From contig NC_087093.1 of assembly GCF_963855985.1 (NCBI RefSeq), forward strand, positions 1,867,501-1,931,500: a DNA stretch of 64,000 nt, in the 5' to 3' direction. Positions 22,037-33,336 of this stretch are shown here, in pieces. The notes beneath the pieces are model-generated. The model saw only the letters and a program-made list of their open reading frames with translations. It did not search any database and had not been told where the DNA came from. Position numbers and translations under genes: made by a program. The stretch comes from Ostrinia nubilalis. Taxonomy: Eukaryota > Arthropoda > Insecta > Lepidoptera > Crambidae. Every line of letters starts with the position of its first letter. The stretch's first letter is position 1.

Positions 22037-22509
22037 AAAACCGACTTCAAATGCGTGAACACAAAAAAAAACTAAAAATTAAAAATATTGCGTATAAAAA
22101 AGTTCATCCCCAATTTTCCACCCTTGGGGGTGAAATATTTTCTTCAAATTCGCATGAAACCACCCTTTTGATAATACCTATTCAACAAAAAAATAATCGT
22201 TCAAATTGATTTATAATCGGCGGAGATATTGCGTATAAAAAAGTTCATCCCCAATTTTCCACCCTTGGGGGTTGTTTTTTCTATTATTAAATTTAAATGG
22301 GACCACCCTTGAGGTATTACCTATACGCCGAAAAAAGATTTGTTCAAATCGGTTCATAATTGGCGGAGTTATCGCGTAACAAACATAGAAAAAAAAAAAA
22401 AAAAAAAACATACGGGTCGAATTGAGAACCTCCTCCTTTTTTGAAGTCGGTTGAAAAAAACATACGGGTCGAATTGAGAACCTCCTCCTTTTTTGAAGTC
22501 GGTTGAAAA
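22037..22509. mobile_element. Non-autonomous element with aaccgacttcaaa / tttgaagtcggtt ends
   Basis: Starts aaaaccgacttcaaa and ends ttttgaagtcggttga, an inverted pair common in moth genomes. Inside, an ~40-bp block (gcgtataaaaaagttcatcc...) occurs twice 141 bp apart (22090, 22231). The right end is duplicated in tandem with a 52-bp period (22409, 22461). Class not certain. Confidence 0.7.
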
Positions 22510-23765
22510 TAAGAAAGTTGCAAAAGTGTTATTGACTCCAGATAAAATTGGCACCGTTACCTAAGGATTCTAAGCCACAACTTTTCTACGATCACTTCAT
22601 TTTAGCTCTGAAAAACTAATTAATTGTAACCGTAGATAATATAAAGTTATATTTACAGTTACTTTGTTATCAATAGGTACTAAAATAGTCGATTGAGTTG
22701 TTAAACACTTTACGAGTGGCTATAGCTTTAAAATCTGTTATAACGGAATATGTATTGATTGACTGTGTCAACTAAACAGATACCTACTCAAAAACCCACA
22801 TCTAAATATACGTGAACATTGTGTATTTAATAGCAAAACTCGTTAGTTTTATTTGAACATGCGCAAACAGCAATCGAGTATATCGAAGACAAGTTGACGG
22901 CAAACGATTGTAAACGGCTTACAGCAGTAAAGTGGATTGGAAACACTTTGTTCCATCGCAGACAGCTGGCTTCCGAAACGTCTCACTCCCGTAACACTTG
23001 TAATACAATTTGCCGAGCTGCCGGAAATCCCTATGTTATAAAAGTGGATAGAAAATATTCCGTCATTACCTTAAGCTCCGCAGTGAATCGTTCGCGATTC
23101 TCATCGCCGAGTTTGATAATATTCGACGGGAGCTCACAATATGTCAGGGGCGTAGGGCTGACGCGTGGCGGTAAGCGAAAAAGTTGCGACGGCTCGTGAC
23201 AGCCTCGGGTTCATAATAAGTGGTTTACTTTTATAGCAGCCATTGATAAGAGCTATGTCGCTCTGACGCGAAGAAAATTGACTAAGCAGTTGAGCGGGCG
23301 CTTGGAGTAGGCGCAGTGTTTTGTGCGCGAAGAGATTTAACGTTTGATTGAAAATGTAATCGAATCAGAAATGAATTGTTACAGATAGAGTTGTAACTTG
23401 GAAAATGATCTAATTTTAATGATTGTGATGAATAGCACCCACTTAAAAATAACACGTGATTTTGACAAAACTGGTTTCTGCGCACATTTTAAGTTTGTGC
23501 AAACAGAGCAGTACAGTGAATTAACTTTATTTATAGGCTTAAAGTTCTTATATAGGTTTTAAAACGACATTACGCATATTTCAATCAGTATGTACGCAAT
23601 TTCTCATCAGAAGATCAGCTTGAAATCAAACAGTCGCGATGTAAACAGCTTTACCAATAACGTAGCTACGTATCTACGATTGTTGTTATTCCGCCTCCTG
23701 ATTGTAAACGCACACTTAATCAGTGCTCTCAGTTTTAACTCACTACCAGTGTTTACACTCGAGTC
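22510..23765. other. Presumed intron, no recognised feature
   Basis: No exon or repeat I can name. Moderately CG-rich around 23080-23200. Confidence 0.4.
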
Positions 23766-23768
23766 TAT

Positions 23769-24042
23769 CGCAGGTATTCACAAACGATGCTGACTTAAGT
23801 GAAGCAGCAAATCGAACGCACAGCGTTGAATAGAGCTAAATACAAATACAATACAACATTATTTATTGTGAATCATAGGTAAAATGGTGACATGTTACAG
23901 TAGGTAGTATCACTATGTTCCGCTCAAAGAGCATACAATTTGTCAGACTACAATAAAACTTTGTGATTGCTTCGTGTGGTGGTGGTCCCTGTGGGTCCAC
24001 GCGCACTGTGAGACCTCATAGTAATGTTTGTGAATACGGGCG
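23769..24042. mobile_element. PIF/Harbinger-like MITE, copy 1 (TAT duplication), with an internal insertion
   Basis: The ends gtattcacaaacgatgct / atgtttgtgaatacgggcg match copy 2 at 30397-30542. TAT flanks both sides (23766-23768, 24043-24045), a 3-bp duplication. About 125 bp (from aaatacaaatacaatac to caataaaac) is extra compared with copy 2 and looks like a later insertion. The left terminal bases are slightly mutated. Confidence 0.75.
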
Positions 24043-24828
24043 TATGTTTGGCAGCCCTAAAGGCGTGGCACGTCCCGATACGGACATAGATATGTAAATG
24101 TTTTCAATAAGGGCGCCTGCTCTGAGCCACGTATAGGTACACATGATAATTCGGCATCGCGCTCCGTTCGCGGACGACACTTTATTAACGCACTAGATGG
24201 GCCCGCGACTTTGGCTGGTAGTTATGTGAACGATAACAAAAGTGAGAAGTACTTATTAACTGTCTGGAGTTCATGAAACTTACAGTATATTAACTAAGAT
24301 GTTTTTATAGTATATATTAAGAAGTTTAGGCCTCTAGAAAATATCGAGAGCTTGCAGCTGTTACAGGTTTATTTAATGATCTTATAATTTATAATAACTT
24401 TTAAAATAACGTCAGATCATTATACTATTTCAATTCGTTTTGATATTATGGTTGAAAGATGTTAAATATTTACTTTATGTGAACCAGACTATATTTTATC
24501 TTAAAGTTTATAACTAATAATTATCTCTGAAGTCTGTCTGAAGTAACATTAAAAAATCTTTGAACCGTCCAAAACAAGTGACAGATTACATAAATCTCCG
24601 CAAGTAAATCTCAAGTTCTCACTTGATTCCCGTTACTTAGATGGGTCGGGTCAAGTTTGACACGTTACGTACTGACGGGGGTCGATACTTGGGCTGCTTG
24701 TCTAAGAAAACTACTTCGCTCTGTGTAACTAGGCGAAGTTGCGGAGTTCGAAGTTTCAGCAACAAATCAATTTTTGGCACACCACATAAGCAAAGTGGTA
24801 TGTGTGTTCAAAAACTTCAAAGATATTG
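24043..24828. other. Presumed intron, no recognised feature
   Basis: Nothing identifiable. Confidence 0.4.
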
Positions 24829-24836
24829 TTTTAGAT

Positions 24837-25023
24837 CATTGGTTCCCAAACTAATTAGAGACGCGCCCCCTTTCGACCATACAAAAATTCCGCACCCCCC
24901 TCCTCCAGTCAAGATTATTTATTGGTCATATCGAGCAGTCTGGAATGCATTATCTCAGTGGTCGCAGGTTTTTTATACTTAAGTACACACTACACAGATC
25001 GTCCCCCACTTTGGGAACCAATG
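24837..25023. mobile_element. hAT-like MITE with 8-bp target duplication
   Basis: Terminal inverted repeats cattggttcccaaact / actttgggaaccaatg, flanked by a perfect 8-bp duplication TTTTAGAT (24829-24836 and 25024-25031). An 8-bp duplication is the hallmark of hAT transposons. 187 bp, no coding capacity. Confidence 0.88.
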
Positions 25024-25288
25024 TTTTAGATAGTATTTTTGAAGAAAATACACTGAATTTAAAACTGAAATAACTTAGGCTTGCCCTTAATTTAAACCTG
25101 TCATTTTATATTAAAAATCTAGGATAAGTAAGTAGTCATAATCTGACTTTTTAAGTTCGGTTTGGCCCTAGGGAATTTGAAATAAACTTGATAGTCAGAT
25201 GTGACACATTATTCGAAACTTAGTATAAAAATTTCTTTTAACTTTTTCGAAATTGGCAATAGAAATCATTAATAAAATTAAACTTTTA

Positions 25289-25406
25289 GGCTGAGTTGCA
25301 CCACCTAACTTAAAAGTAACTATGACGATAACTGGTGTTTTTTGTATGGATTTGACAGATTATTGACGTTTGTCAAAGTTAAAGTAAGATGGTGCAACCC
25401 GGCATT
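25289..25406. mobile_element. GTTGCACCA palindromic MITE, copy 1
   Basis: Ends ggctgagttgcaccacc / ggtgcaacccggc with the characteristic core (gacgataactggtgttttt, tttgacagatt, gacgtttgtc). Six copies of this family lie in the window. Confidence 0.8.
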
Positions 25407-25490
25407 AGAGTTTTCCAGTCATTGGACAAAACATAATAAAAACATATTATTAATGTGTCTCTGAAACGGAGATCCAATTTTTAAACAATT

Positions 25491-25799
25491 TTAAACAAAG
25501 TCGATCCACCTTACGCGCTGGGTTATCTCCATAGCACCTTTCCAAAACCGAAGAAACTTGAAGCGAAATTCGCTCTCCCTGTTAGTTTGTAGGAAGATGT
25601 GATCATAGACAAATTGCACCTTCATCCAGTCGGATGGCTGCTCCCAAATATGGCCACTAAAGAAGATTGCATCGGAATGCCGTTTTTCATATCGACATAG
25701 TTCCAGCGATAATACGGGGGTGTAAGGATCTTTTCGTAATGGAGGTGCGCGCTTGTTGAATAAGAAAAGGCTGACATTGGCTGGAGCGTTTTGAAACAT
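25491..25799 (-). CDS. Small open reading frame, hypothetical (102 codons)
   Basis: Uninterrupted from an ATG in insect-like context (gtcaaaATG) at 25797-25799 to a stop at 25491. It sits between two copies of the GTTGCACCA MITE. The translation has a protein-like composition with many aromatic and basic residues (for example RYEKRHSDAIFFSGHIWEQP and EFRFKFLRFWKGAMEI), but I recognise no family, signal peptide or membrane segment. It may be a fragment of a mobile-element or host gene, or chance. No promoter or splice evidence. Confidence 0.25.
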   Translation of the reverse strand: MFQNAPANVSLFLFNKRAPPLRKDPYTPVLSLELCRYEKRHSDAIFFSGHIWEQPSDWMKVQFVYDHIFLQTNRESEFRFKFLRFWKGAMEITQRVRWIDFV

Positions 25800-25873
25800 T
25801 TTGACTCTTAGGTATTACATTTAAGAGTTTATCATAATTTGTTTAAGACACTTTTCAGGTTATTTGTAGATTT

Positions 25874-25995
25874 TAGGCTTGGTTGCACCATCTTACTTTA
25901 ACTTTAAGAAACGTCAAAAATCTGTCAATTCTATACAAAAAACACCGGTTATCGTTACAGTTACGGTCAAAGTTAGGTGGTGCAACTCAGCTTTA
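25874..25995. mobile_element. GTTGCACCA palindromic MITE, copy 2
   Basis: taggcttggttgcaccatct ... aggtggtgcaactcagctt, same core in the opposite orientation to copy 1. Confidence 0.8.
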
Positions 25996-27380
25996 GTCTA
26001 TAAGCGATTTTACGATTTATGAAATCACACATTTGAAAATCATTTTTTTCTGATTAATATTTTATTAAATTCCCTGCATTTGCATTTGATTGTTGTCATT
26101 GTTAGGATTGCATAATTCGACTTAATATTAAATACATTTGGACAATATATTCGGCAGCAGGTGTGGACAAGCTGCAAAATAAGCGACAATTGGTACTTTT
26201 ATTTATCTTCCCAACACGTGGAGCTCGGGGATAATACTCGTTGCGAGTTGCATACGCTCCCGTGTTGAAAATAATGCAGGTTTGCAGTTAATAGCTTTAC
26301 TGAAAATTAATTAAAGGTTAAATTTAAATTTTGACCTGTTAATATCTCTTTCAAAAAGAAGAGGTGGCATTTTTTACATTTATTTAAATGTTATTTGACA
26401 GTTATTTACTTATCCTAAATTGAGTATTCTACACAAAATATAAGAAGAAAAGAAAATAACAATCCTAGAAGATACACAGTTACCTCCTCTATAAAATTGG
26501 GCATTTAATGAGCCCCCTAAAAAGTAATCTTTAGAAACTTACTCTAATGCTGCAAACATGATGTCAAGTCCTTATTGTACATACCTAGAACAAAAAAAGT
26601 AATGATTATTAACAAGATTATAAAAATAACACTTGGTTTTAATCATCATTAAATGTAAGTACTTGAAATCGCCACTAAAATAACACACGTGAAGTAGCAA
26701 TTTCTCTCATTTCGACAGTGACATAATATTCCCTTGTAAAACTCGAACAAAAACAGCAATATCGACGAAAACAATACGAAAAGACGTCCAAATATTTCGT
26801 TGCCCGGGACCAAGTTATTACTGGGACGAGAAAGTCGGTACCTAAAGTGTAATTACGCGATGACAAAGTAAGGTAAGTAGTTCGTAGCGCCCGTACTACG
26901 GAGCTCGTAGTATTTCGTAGTCGGGACTACGAGATCGTAGCGCTGTAGCATTTGTCTAACTCGTTTTGTCTTGAGTTATGACTTAATTTAGTTTCGTAGC
27001 AAATGAAAAAACGGAGCGGGAACGTATATTGTACGTCAGCAGCGATTCGTTTTTAACAAAAGAATATTATACTTGAAAGCTTGTGTAGGTATGTAATAAT
27101 TACATAAAAAAGACTCAGAGAAGGTATTACATTTACAGTTGCTGTGTAAGACTGCTTTTTACTGTGTTGTTTAATGTTTTACATAAATTCCCATTAATTT
27201 TTTTTAAAGAATACGACGTGAAGTTATGATTTTGATCAATCACAGAGAATTAGGATCAAAACGGTTGATATAAATCAGTATGAGTTCAGTGAAATGCAAA
27301 AAAACTAATAGAAAACGATTTTTCTTCCTATTGCTATAAAGTTAAAGGTACCTATCTTCAATGAATAAGCTAGCATCCCA
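25996..27380. other. Presumed intron, with a CGTAG/CTACG-rich patch
   Basis: Otherwise unremarkable. At 26881-26945 the words cgtag and ctacg recur about seven times, including the palindrome cgtagtcgggactacg. Confidence 0.4.
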
Positions 27381-27613
27381 TCCCAACTAATATTATAAAT
27401 GCGAAAGTAACTCTGTCTGTCTGTCTGTCTGTTACGCTTTCCCGCTTAAACCTCGCAACCGATTTTGATGAAATTTGGCATAGAGATAGTTTGAGTCCCG
27501 GGAAAGAACATAGGATAGTTTTTATCCCGGTTTTTGAAACAGGGACGCGCGCGATAAAGTTTTTCTGTGACAGACAAAATTCCACGCGGGCGAAGCCGCG
27601 GGCGGAAAGCTAG
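27381..27613 (+). mobile_element. Helitron-like element (Lep1-type), copy 1
   Basis: Starts TC (tcccaactaatattataaat) and ends in a GC-rich hairpin (cgcgggcgaagccgcgggcg) plus gaaagCTAG. It sits between A (27380) and T (27614), the Helitron insertion rule. A (tctg)n tract lies near the head. 233 bp, non-coding. This family is widespread in Lepidoptera. Confidence 0.88.
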
Positions 27614-27991
27614 TGTATTCATATTGGCGACTAAAGATAGCGCTCTACGTAAATCGTAGGTACTCAGCCAAACAACATAATCGTGTCTGCACTGTAAAAT
27701 ACCAAGTATTACGAGTATAAATATCATATTTTTATATTTCAGTGACATTTCTAGTGAGCCGAGAACTTAGCGCGCGTCAAGCGACTAAGCTTGTTTGCGC
27801 TGCGTGCCTGAGTCCCATTGAAACAGATTTACCACTTTATTTAGCAGAGAAAATGTACCGGCTGTCTCTATAGAGGATTGCACGAATTAAACGTTCAAAA
27901 ATAAACAGTCTGTTATAGACTACACGAGCAATTTGAAAGATGGAGCGGGACAATTAAGGTGACCTTTGCGCGTGATTGTCTCAAATAGTAT
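27614..27991. other. Presumed intron, no recognised feature
   Basis: Nothing identifiable between the Helitron-like copy and the large palindrome. Confidence 0.4.
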
Positions 27992-30290
27992 AAGATCCCG
28001 CTATACAAGGACCTTCACCGAGATGCTTATTTGATGAAACATATTTTATATTCAATTTAACATGTCAATAATTATATTGCTTAAGGGTTGCCTAATAAAT
28101 TTCAGTCCAGGATATGATTAATTAATCATTAAAAAAAGTTTTATTTTTAAATATTTCATCGGTTTGATTATTAAACAAACTCCATACCAATCGAAAGTAT
28201 GAAGCCCATAGAATATGCAAACGTTAGGTTGCCTATTCTTTTCCAGTCATAACTCTCGGGTTGCCAGGTATAAACAGGTAAATTGATAGAGCATTTTGCA
28301 TCGGTCTGATAATTTAATCAAATATAAATGAAAATAAAGATTATTTCATTATGAACACGGTGGTATAGGGTTGCCTGCGAAAAATCAGTCCTGAATGACG
28401 GTTGTCGAATTTTGTAAAGTGAAATTAAAACTGAAAGGTGACATTTTTCGAGTAGTTGGCAACATTTGGGAAAGACGAGTTGTATGAGGCGTTTGTGTGT
28501 CTTGTCAAGAGGTGTCGCTTGGGTGAAGAAATTTCTCCAGTGTTGCCATGCTTTCGGAGATTTGGTCCAAAAATGTCGAAAGTGGAAATAACGACTTCCG
28601 GTCAAAAATTTGGATGACGCCTCCTCCAAAAGGGTCGTACAAATGACATTTGACCATTTTCATCTCGATCACCTGGCAACACTTGCAGCTATGGGGAAAA
28701 GTATTTTTTTTCGACATGGGTGTCTTTAAAGTTAAGGACGGACAGAAGGAGATATGGCAGAAAAAATCCAAAAATGGGGTTTGGTCGGTTATACGACCCA
28801 AATTATGGGAAAAATCCGAAAATTCAGAAAATCAAGATGGCGACCGAGTGAGCGGCCATTTTGTAAAAAGTTTCAGATTTCTGATTTTTCAAATGCATTT
28901 TTTGGGCAGTTGGCAACATTTGGGAAACTCGAGTTGTATAGAGCGATTACGTAGTTTGCTAAGGAGTATCGTTTGGAAAAACAACATTTTCCAGTGTTGC
29001 CATACTTATTGCATTTTTCGCTTAATCTAGACCATTTTCCGCGCCGAAACCCATTTTTACTTTTTTTCTAACTTAAACCAATCCCGTGAAACAATTCCTT
29101 AAAACCACCCAAGTCCCAAAATTTTGTGGCCCCGTAACTGCCAGTGTTGCCAGGTAATCGAGATAAAAATAGTCAAATGTCATTAGTTTGACCTATTTGC
29201 AGGAGGCGTCATCCAAATTTTGGACCAAAAGTCGTTATTTCCATTTTTTACATGTTTTGACCAAATCTTTCAAAGTATGGCAACACTGGAAAATGTTGTT
29301 TTTCCAAACGATACTCCTTAGCAAACTACGTAATCGCTCTATACAACTCGAGTTTCCCAAATGTTGCCAACTGCCCAAAAAATGCATTTGAAAAATCAGA
29401 AATCTGAAACTTTTTACAAAATGACCGCTCACTCGGTCGCCATCTTGATTTTCTGAATTTTCGGATTTTTCCCATAATCTGGGTCGTATAACCGACCAAA
29501 CCCCATTTTTGGATTTTTTCTGCCATATCTCCTTCTGTCCGTCCTTAACTTTAAAGACACCCATGTCGAAAAAAAAAATACTTTTCCCCGTAGCTGCCAG
29601 TGTTGCCAGGTGATCGAGATGAAAATGATCAAATGTCATTTGTACGACTCTTTTGCAGGAGGCGTCATCCAAATTTTTGACCGGAAGTCGTTATTTCCAC
29701 TTTCGACATTTTTGGACCAAATCTCCGAAAGCATGGCAACACTGGAGAAATTTCTTCACCCAAGCGACACCTCTTGACAAGACACACAAACGCCTCATAC
29801 AACTCGTCTTTCCCAAATGTTGCCAACTACTCGAAAAATGTCACCTTTCAGTTTTAATTTCACTTTACAAAATTCGACAACCGTCATTCAGGACTGATTT
29901 TTCGCAGGCAACCCTATACCACCGTGTTCATAATGAAATAATCTTTATTTTCATTTATATTTGATTAAATTATCAGACCGATGCAAAATGCTCTATCAAT
30001 TTACCTGTTTATACCTGGCAACCCGAGAGTTATGACTGGAAAAGAATAGGCAACCTAACGTTTGCATATTCTATGGACTTCATACTTTCGATTGGTATGG
30101 AGTTTGTTTAATAATCAAACCGATGAAATATTTAAAAATAAAACTTTTTTTAATGATTAATTAATCATATCCTGGACTGAAATTTATTAGGCAACCCTTA
30201 AGCAATATAATTATTGACATGTTAAATTGAATATAAAATATGTTTCATCAAATAAGCATCTCGGTGAAGGTCCTTGTATAGCGGGATCTT
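27992..30290. mobile_element. 2.3-kb near-perfect palindrome (foldback-type element)
   Basis: Left arm 27992-29007 and right arm 29273-30290 are inverted copies nearly identical by eye (ends aagatcccgctatacaagga / tccttgtatagcgggatctt), with a 265-bp spacer. Each arm contains a diverged internal repeat offset about 454 bp (gttggcaacatttggg at 28455 and 28909), and the spacer holds another diverged partial unit. The word tggcaaca/tgttgcca recurs throughout. Open frames here (up to 145 codons) are translations of the repeat, not genes. No clear target duplication at the edges, so ends may be slightly off. Confidence 0.85.
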
Positions 30291-30396
30291 AGACTAAAAG
30301 AAGGCGTACGGAATAATGAAAGTAACTTATGTTATATGAAGCCCATAATATCCCATTTGTCGTTACAACTGGAAATGGAACAACAACTGGAACTTA

Positions 30397-30542
30397 CGCC
30401 CGTATTCACAAACGATGCTTGCTTGAGTGAAGCAGCAAATCGAACGCACAGCGTTGAATAGAGCTCTGTGATTGTTTCGTGTGTCGCCCTGTGCGTCCAC
30501 GCGCACTGTGAGACCTCATAGTAATGTTTGTGAATACGGACG
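30397..30542. mobile_element. PIF/Harbinger-like MITE, copy 2 (TTA duplication)
   Basis: 146 bp with terminal inverted repeats cgcccgtattcacaaac / gtttgtgaatacggacg, flanked by TTA (30394-30396 and 30543-30545). A 3-bp TTA duplication is typical of PIF/Harbinger. Same family as 23769-24042. Confidence 0.88.
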
Positions 30543-30545
30543 TTA

Positions 30546-32088
30546 GTCATTTGTTTCAGTACACAGTTTTAATTGAAAAATGATTGTCATAAAACCGAAA
30601 GCCCAATAGTTTTGAACTTTGTTTGATGTGACATCTAACCGATAGACAATTATTTATTTCAGCCGACTACAGACATCGATCGGTTATCTCTCTCCCTCCG
30701 CCAATATCGGTGCGCGATAGCATCACATGGTGTCGCAGTAAAAAACATATTTCCGACGATCGTCATTCGCGCTAGTTTTTGCGCCATTACTTCAACAAAA
30801 CGGCTGTAAATCTGCAAAACGGTTAGCGCGTTTAGCCGTAGCGACGTTTGCCGAGCGAACGGCCTAAACGACACCTTCCGTATAATAATATTGTTGGCAA
30901 TATATCTTTCAGTCTATAACGTGTTTGATTTGAATGGAGTAATATGTAAAGATGGCATTTCAAAAATCTCGCATCTGCCACTTAAAGTACCGTGTGTGAA
31001 GAATCTACAGCTTGAATGTCGCAAAAGTTAAGACGGTTGAATTTCAGGTTAAGTTAAGAAACGATAATAAGTAAATGAAAAAAAAAACGTAATTATTAGG
31101 CATCAATCAATATTCTATGATAGAAGCTTTATCACAGAAGCTTTTCCTCGAAGTTCAATAAAACAGAAATAATGTAACACGGAGATTCAGATTGTTTCAC
31201 CAAAACAAAGCTTAATCACAACACCAGAGAGGGTTAACACATCTATGTCGATAAATTCGCGTACACATTGTACCCTATAACACAATGTGGTTTGCGCTCG
31301 CAAATTCGGAGCCTTAAATAGAAATTACACGTTAAAACATGTTCGCGCCGCGTTGATTCCTAAACAAATATGACGCCTTATCGTTGCGTATTCATTTTAA
31401 AATGGCGCCGGGTCGCTTAATAAGGGTCGTTTCATAGTGTTTGCTTTGCCGCGAGAAGTTCTTAATTTCGCGCTCGCTGTAAGCCGGCAAATAGTCGCCC
31501 TGTAACGTCGTTTATCGCTCGCGCGCAAGTTGCGAACGCTCGGCGATTCTAGCCGATCGCCGTTTTGCTCTATGTGAATGGGTCTTTAAAGTTTGGAAAT
31601 GTAATCTAGCGCGCGCTGTACTTTTGGCGATAGCGCACGCTGAGATTGTAACAAGGAATTTATAAGTTGGCTATACAGAGTAGTCGGAAAACAGAAAGTT
31701 TGCGCATCGTCCAGCGATTTCTACACACTTACGTATCTATTCTGAGGAAAATATTTTTATTTAAAAGACTTCTGCCTAAAGTTTTTCTCATTCAGAGACA
31801 GTATTCTACATTGGTACAAAAAATGAAAATTTATGATAATAATATTATATTATTCGATACAAGATTTTCTTAACCACAATACAAAAAGTAAAATATAATA
31901 AAGACTGACTCAGAATGTATTTAAATTTACATCTGCGCGACTGTGTAGAGTTGAATACAAAAATGTAAGAGAAAATAGCTTTATTTTACTGAAAACGCGA
32001 TGCAATAACATTAAATCTAAAATAATATTTTAATATGAATACATACGTCATATAGTCGAGTGTTTGGTAAATATTGTAATATTATGTA
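30546..32088. other. Presumed intron, CG-richer in part
   Basis: About 30660-30870 and 31240-31650 are richer in CG dinucleotides (for example cgctcgcgcgcaagttgcga) than the surrounding DNA. No exon pattern; could be regulatory or conserved non-coding sequence. Confidence 0.4.
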
Positions 32089-32315
32089 CTAGCTTTCCGT
32101 CCGAATTTTGTCTGTCACAGAAAAACTTTATCGCGCGCGTCCCTGTTTCAAAAAGCGGGATAAAAACTATCCTATGTCCTTTCCCGGGACTCAAACTATA
32201 TCTATGCCAAATTTCATCAAAATCGGTTGAGTGGTTTAGGCGTGAAAGCAAGACACACATACAGACAGACAGACGAACAGACAGACTCACATTCGCATTT
32301 ATAATATTAGTAAGT
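32089..32315 (-). mobile_element. Helitron-like element (Lep1-type), copy 2, lacking the terminal hairpin
   Basis: Inverted relative to copy 1. It starts ctagctttccgtcc then goes directly into gaattttgtctgtcac; the ~20-bp GC hairpin (cgcggcttcgcccgcg-type) found in copies 1 and 5 is missing. The head ttataatattagtaag is at the right. Flanked by A at 32088. Confidence 0.82.
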
Positions 32316-32637
32316 AAATATAGATATAGATATATAATAGTCACAATAGTGAATAAATTAATAATGTAACATAAACGTCAATTTCGTCACCACACTTGCG
32401 CCATCGTGCTAGAAGGTTAGAAGTGATGTGTACCGTATTTGTCATTTGACAGACCATATTGCGTCGGGCACCTAGTGCCGTAACTATATTTCCCCTCACT
32501 ATGAACTGAGTTGAGTAAAAGCCTGTTTATTGGACGCTTACTGATATTTAATATGGCACAGACCGCGTCAATGGTTTTGAATAATGATGTGATGACTGGT
32601 GGTACGTGATGTTTGGTGTCATGGAATTTTGTGGTTA

Positions 32638-33117
32638 TGTTACGGTCAAAGTGATAAATGTGAAAATTATGAATAATCGCCGGTTATTATGAATAATTAC
32701 CGCATGATTTGGTAAATGTGATTAATATGAGGTCATTTAAGTGTGTATAAAACTAAATAGGCGGCTTAGGGGTGGCCCAAGGGCCACCCCCGCCGCACCT
32801 TAACCTATTTTTCACTTTAAATCAAAACATTATGTTATGGGCATCATAGAAAAGTAATATTATGCAAGAAACATTCCAAACTCATTATGCCAAATTATAT
32901 TAATATATGATATCAAAACGTTCAAAAGTTTGGTTGTACACGAGCACGTACACAAGATGTTGTTCTCTTTTATGAAATTTGTTACCTACTAAGATTGAAT
33001 TATTAAATAATCACTGTTAAATGTGATTAATTTATCACTTTTACCGCGACTGTCGGTAATTATTCATAATAACCGGTTATTATTAATAATTTTCAATTTA
33101 TCACATTAACCGTAACA
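32638..33117. mobile_element. 480-bp palindromic MITE with GTTA duplication and a central GC hairpin
   Basis: Terminal repeats tgttacggtcaaagtgataa / ttatcacattaaccgtaaca extend about 65 bp inward with some mismatches. GTTA flanks both ends (32634-32637, 33118-33121). The interior has a perfect hairpin ggggtggccc-aa-gggccacccc at 32769-32790. No coding capacity. A 3-bp TTA duplication would also fit. Confidence 0.75.
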
Positions 33118-33214
33118 GTTACGTTGATATTTGAGCTTTCAGTGGTCAATAAATACCTGGTATTTGTAATAAAGCTTCGCTGAAATATTTAAACATTGAA
33201 TTTCTATTTAAGAC

Positions 33215-33336
33215 TAAGGCTGAATTGCACCATCTTACTTTGACTTTAACAAACGTCAAAAATCTGTCAAATTCCATAAAAAAGAACAAGTAATGTTATA
33301 GTTACTGTTAAAGTAAGATGGTGCAATCCAGCTTAA
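33215..33336. mobile_element. GTTGCACCA palindromic MITE, copy 3
   Basis: taaggctgaattgcaccatc ... gatggtgcaatccagctta with the family core. Confidence 0.8.

Noticed and set aside
28318..29964. Several 98-145 codon frames on both strands
   Set aside because: They are translations of the palindrome arms and mirror each other; no family resemblance and no independent start context.
13636..30290. Inverted repeats considered as CRISPR or bacterial attachment structures
   Set aside because: Spacing is irregular, there are no short regular spacers, and the sequence is animal nuclear DNA with introns and retrotransposons.
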